Below, piece by piece: positions 5,487 to 5,886 of a DNA stretch of 5,886 bases. The stretch is from positions 1-5,886 of the forward strand of contig CANGVU010000096.1 in the NCBI GenBank assembly GCA_947457325.1, read 5' to 3'. A program made the position numbers and the translations under genes. The notes beneath the pieces were generated by a model. That model worked only from the letters and a program-made list of their open reading frames with translations, was not told the DNA's origin and searched no databases. The DNA comes from Flavobacteriales bacterium. GTDB lineage: Bacteria > Bacteroidota > Bacteroidia > Flavobacteriales_D > Sanyastnellaceae. Each line of letters starts with the position of its first letter. Positions within the stretch are counted from its first letter, which is position 1.

Positions 5487-5886
5487 ATGTCAGAAACAAA
5501 AGGACCACAACGATTAGGGAAAGCCGCTACTCAACTCAACGTGAGTAAGGATACCATCGTGGAGTTTTTAGCCAAAAAAGGCGTCTCTATCGATAGCAAT
5601 CCAATGGCTAAAATTGAGGCTGAGGTGTATGATATGTTGCTTGCAGAATTTGCAGGTGATCAAATTGCCAAAGAAAAAACCAAAGCGGTAGCCACCAAAA
5701 TCAAAGAGTCCAGAGAAACGGTTACCATTCAAGATTCAAAAAAGAAATCTGACCAACAGGAAGAAGAAGTTTCGGAAATTGATTTAACTCAATTCAAGAG
5801 AAAAAGACCTGAACCAAAGCCAGAGGAGATTATTGAATCCAAACCTGAAGTTGTATCAGAAACCCATTCAGAAATCGTCATTCCCA
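5487..5886 (+). CDS. infB: Translation initiation factor IF-2, N-terminal part (cut by the right edge)
   Basis: IF-2 is the GTPase that brings initiator tRNA to the 30S subunit. Only the first 133 residues and one further base are present; the GTPase domain lies beyond the window. Seen: an IF2_N-like helical domain at about 8-58, with RLGKAATQLNVSKDTIVEFL at 9-28, KKGVSIDSNP at 30-39 and a family-typical EFAGDQ at 54-59. From about 60 a linker rich in Lys, Glu and Pro begins, as is usual in the long Bacteroidota IF-2. The start is well fixed: an in-frame stop lies at 5463-5465 with no other start codon between, and the ATG is preceded by the A-rich ACAACAAA. The position after rimP-nusA is the classic infB place. 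The reading frame is intact to the edge. Confidence 0.94.
   Translation, partial: MSETKGPQRLGKAATQLNVSKDTIVEFLAKKGVSIDSNPMAKIEAEVYDMLLAEFAGDQIAKEKTKAVATKIKESRETVTIQDSKKKSDQQEEEVSEIDLTQFKRKRPEPKPEEIIESKPEVVSETHSEIVIP

Noticed and set aside
1..5886. Mobile elements, CRISPR, tRNA/rRNA, toxin-antitoxin or defence genes
   Set aside because: Almost the whole window is accounted for by intact conserved genes and gaps under about 110 bases, with no long inverted or spaced repeats seen by eye.

Overview
The window reads as a chromosomal housekeeping segment from a member of the Bacteroidota. Three things point there: the gliding/type IX secretion genes gldE and gldD next to mutY and ssb; promoters of the Bacteroidota type (TAnnTTTG near -7); and A-rich rather than Shine-Dalgarno-like sequence before several starts. 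Base composition looks low to moderate in GC by eye. The family or genus cannot be fixed from this window.

Layout. At the left edge a minus-strand gene begins (1-20); its first codons, MTKADI, match a Bacteroidota HU-type DNA-binding protein. A short divergent intergenic region (21-109) carries the likely HU promoter. On the plus strand follow mutY (adenine glycosylase, 110-1180), then a promoter and ssb-gldE-gldD (1254-3600), with gaps of 2 bases and then a 4-base overlap, so probably one transcript. A clear promoter (3613-3644) then opens rimP-nusA-infB (3701 to beyond the right edge), which supplies 30S maturation, transcription elongation/termination and translation initiation factors.

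How they work together. The left part holds DNA maintenance genes (HU, MutY, SSB), the middle holds envelope/motility genes (GldE, GldD), and the right part is the conserved rimP-nusA-infB expression cluster. Two terminator-like hairpins sit inside the last cluster: one in the rimP leader downstream of the predicted transcription start, and one overlapping the nusA stop codon ahead of infB. Both are candidates for attenuation, possibly involving NusA itself.

I see no mobile element, CRISPR array, tRNA/rRNA or defence system. The points most worth a second look are the rimP leader hairpin, the nusA-infB hairpin, and a GldD that lacks the lipoprotein cysteine expected of its family. I do not find an undescribed multi-gene system here.
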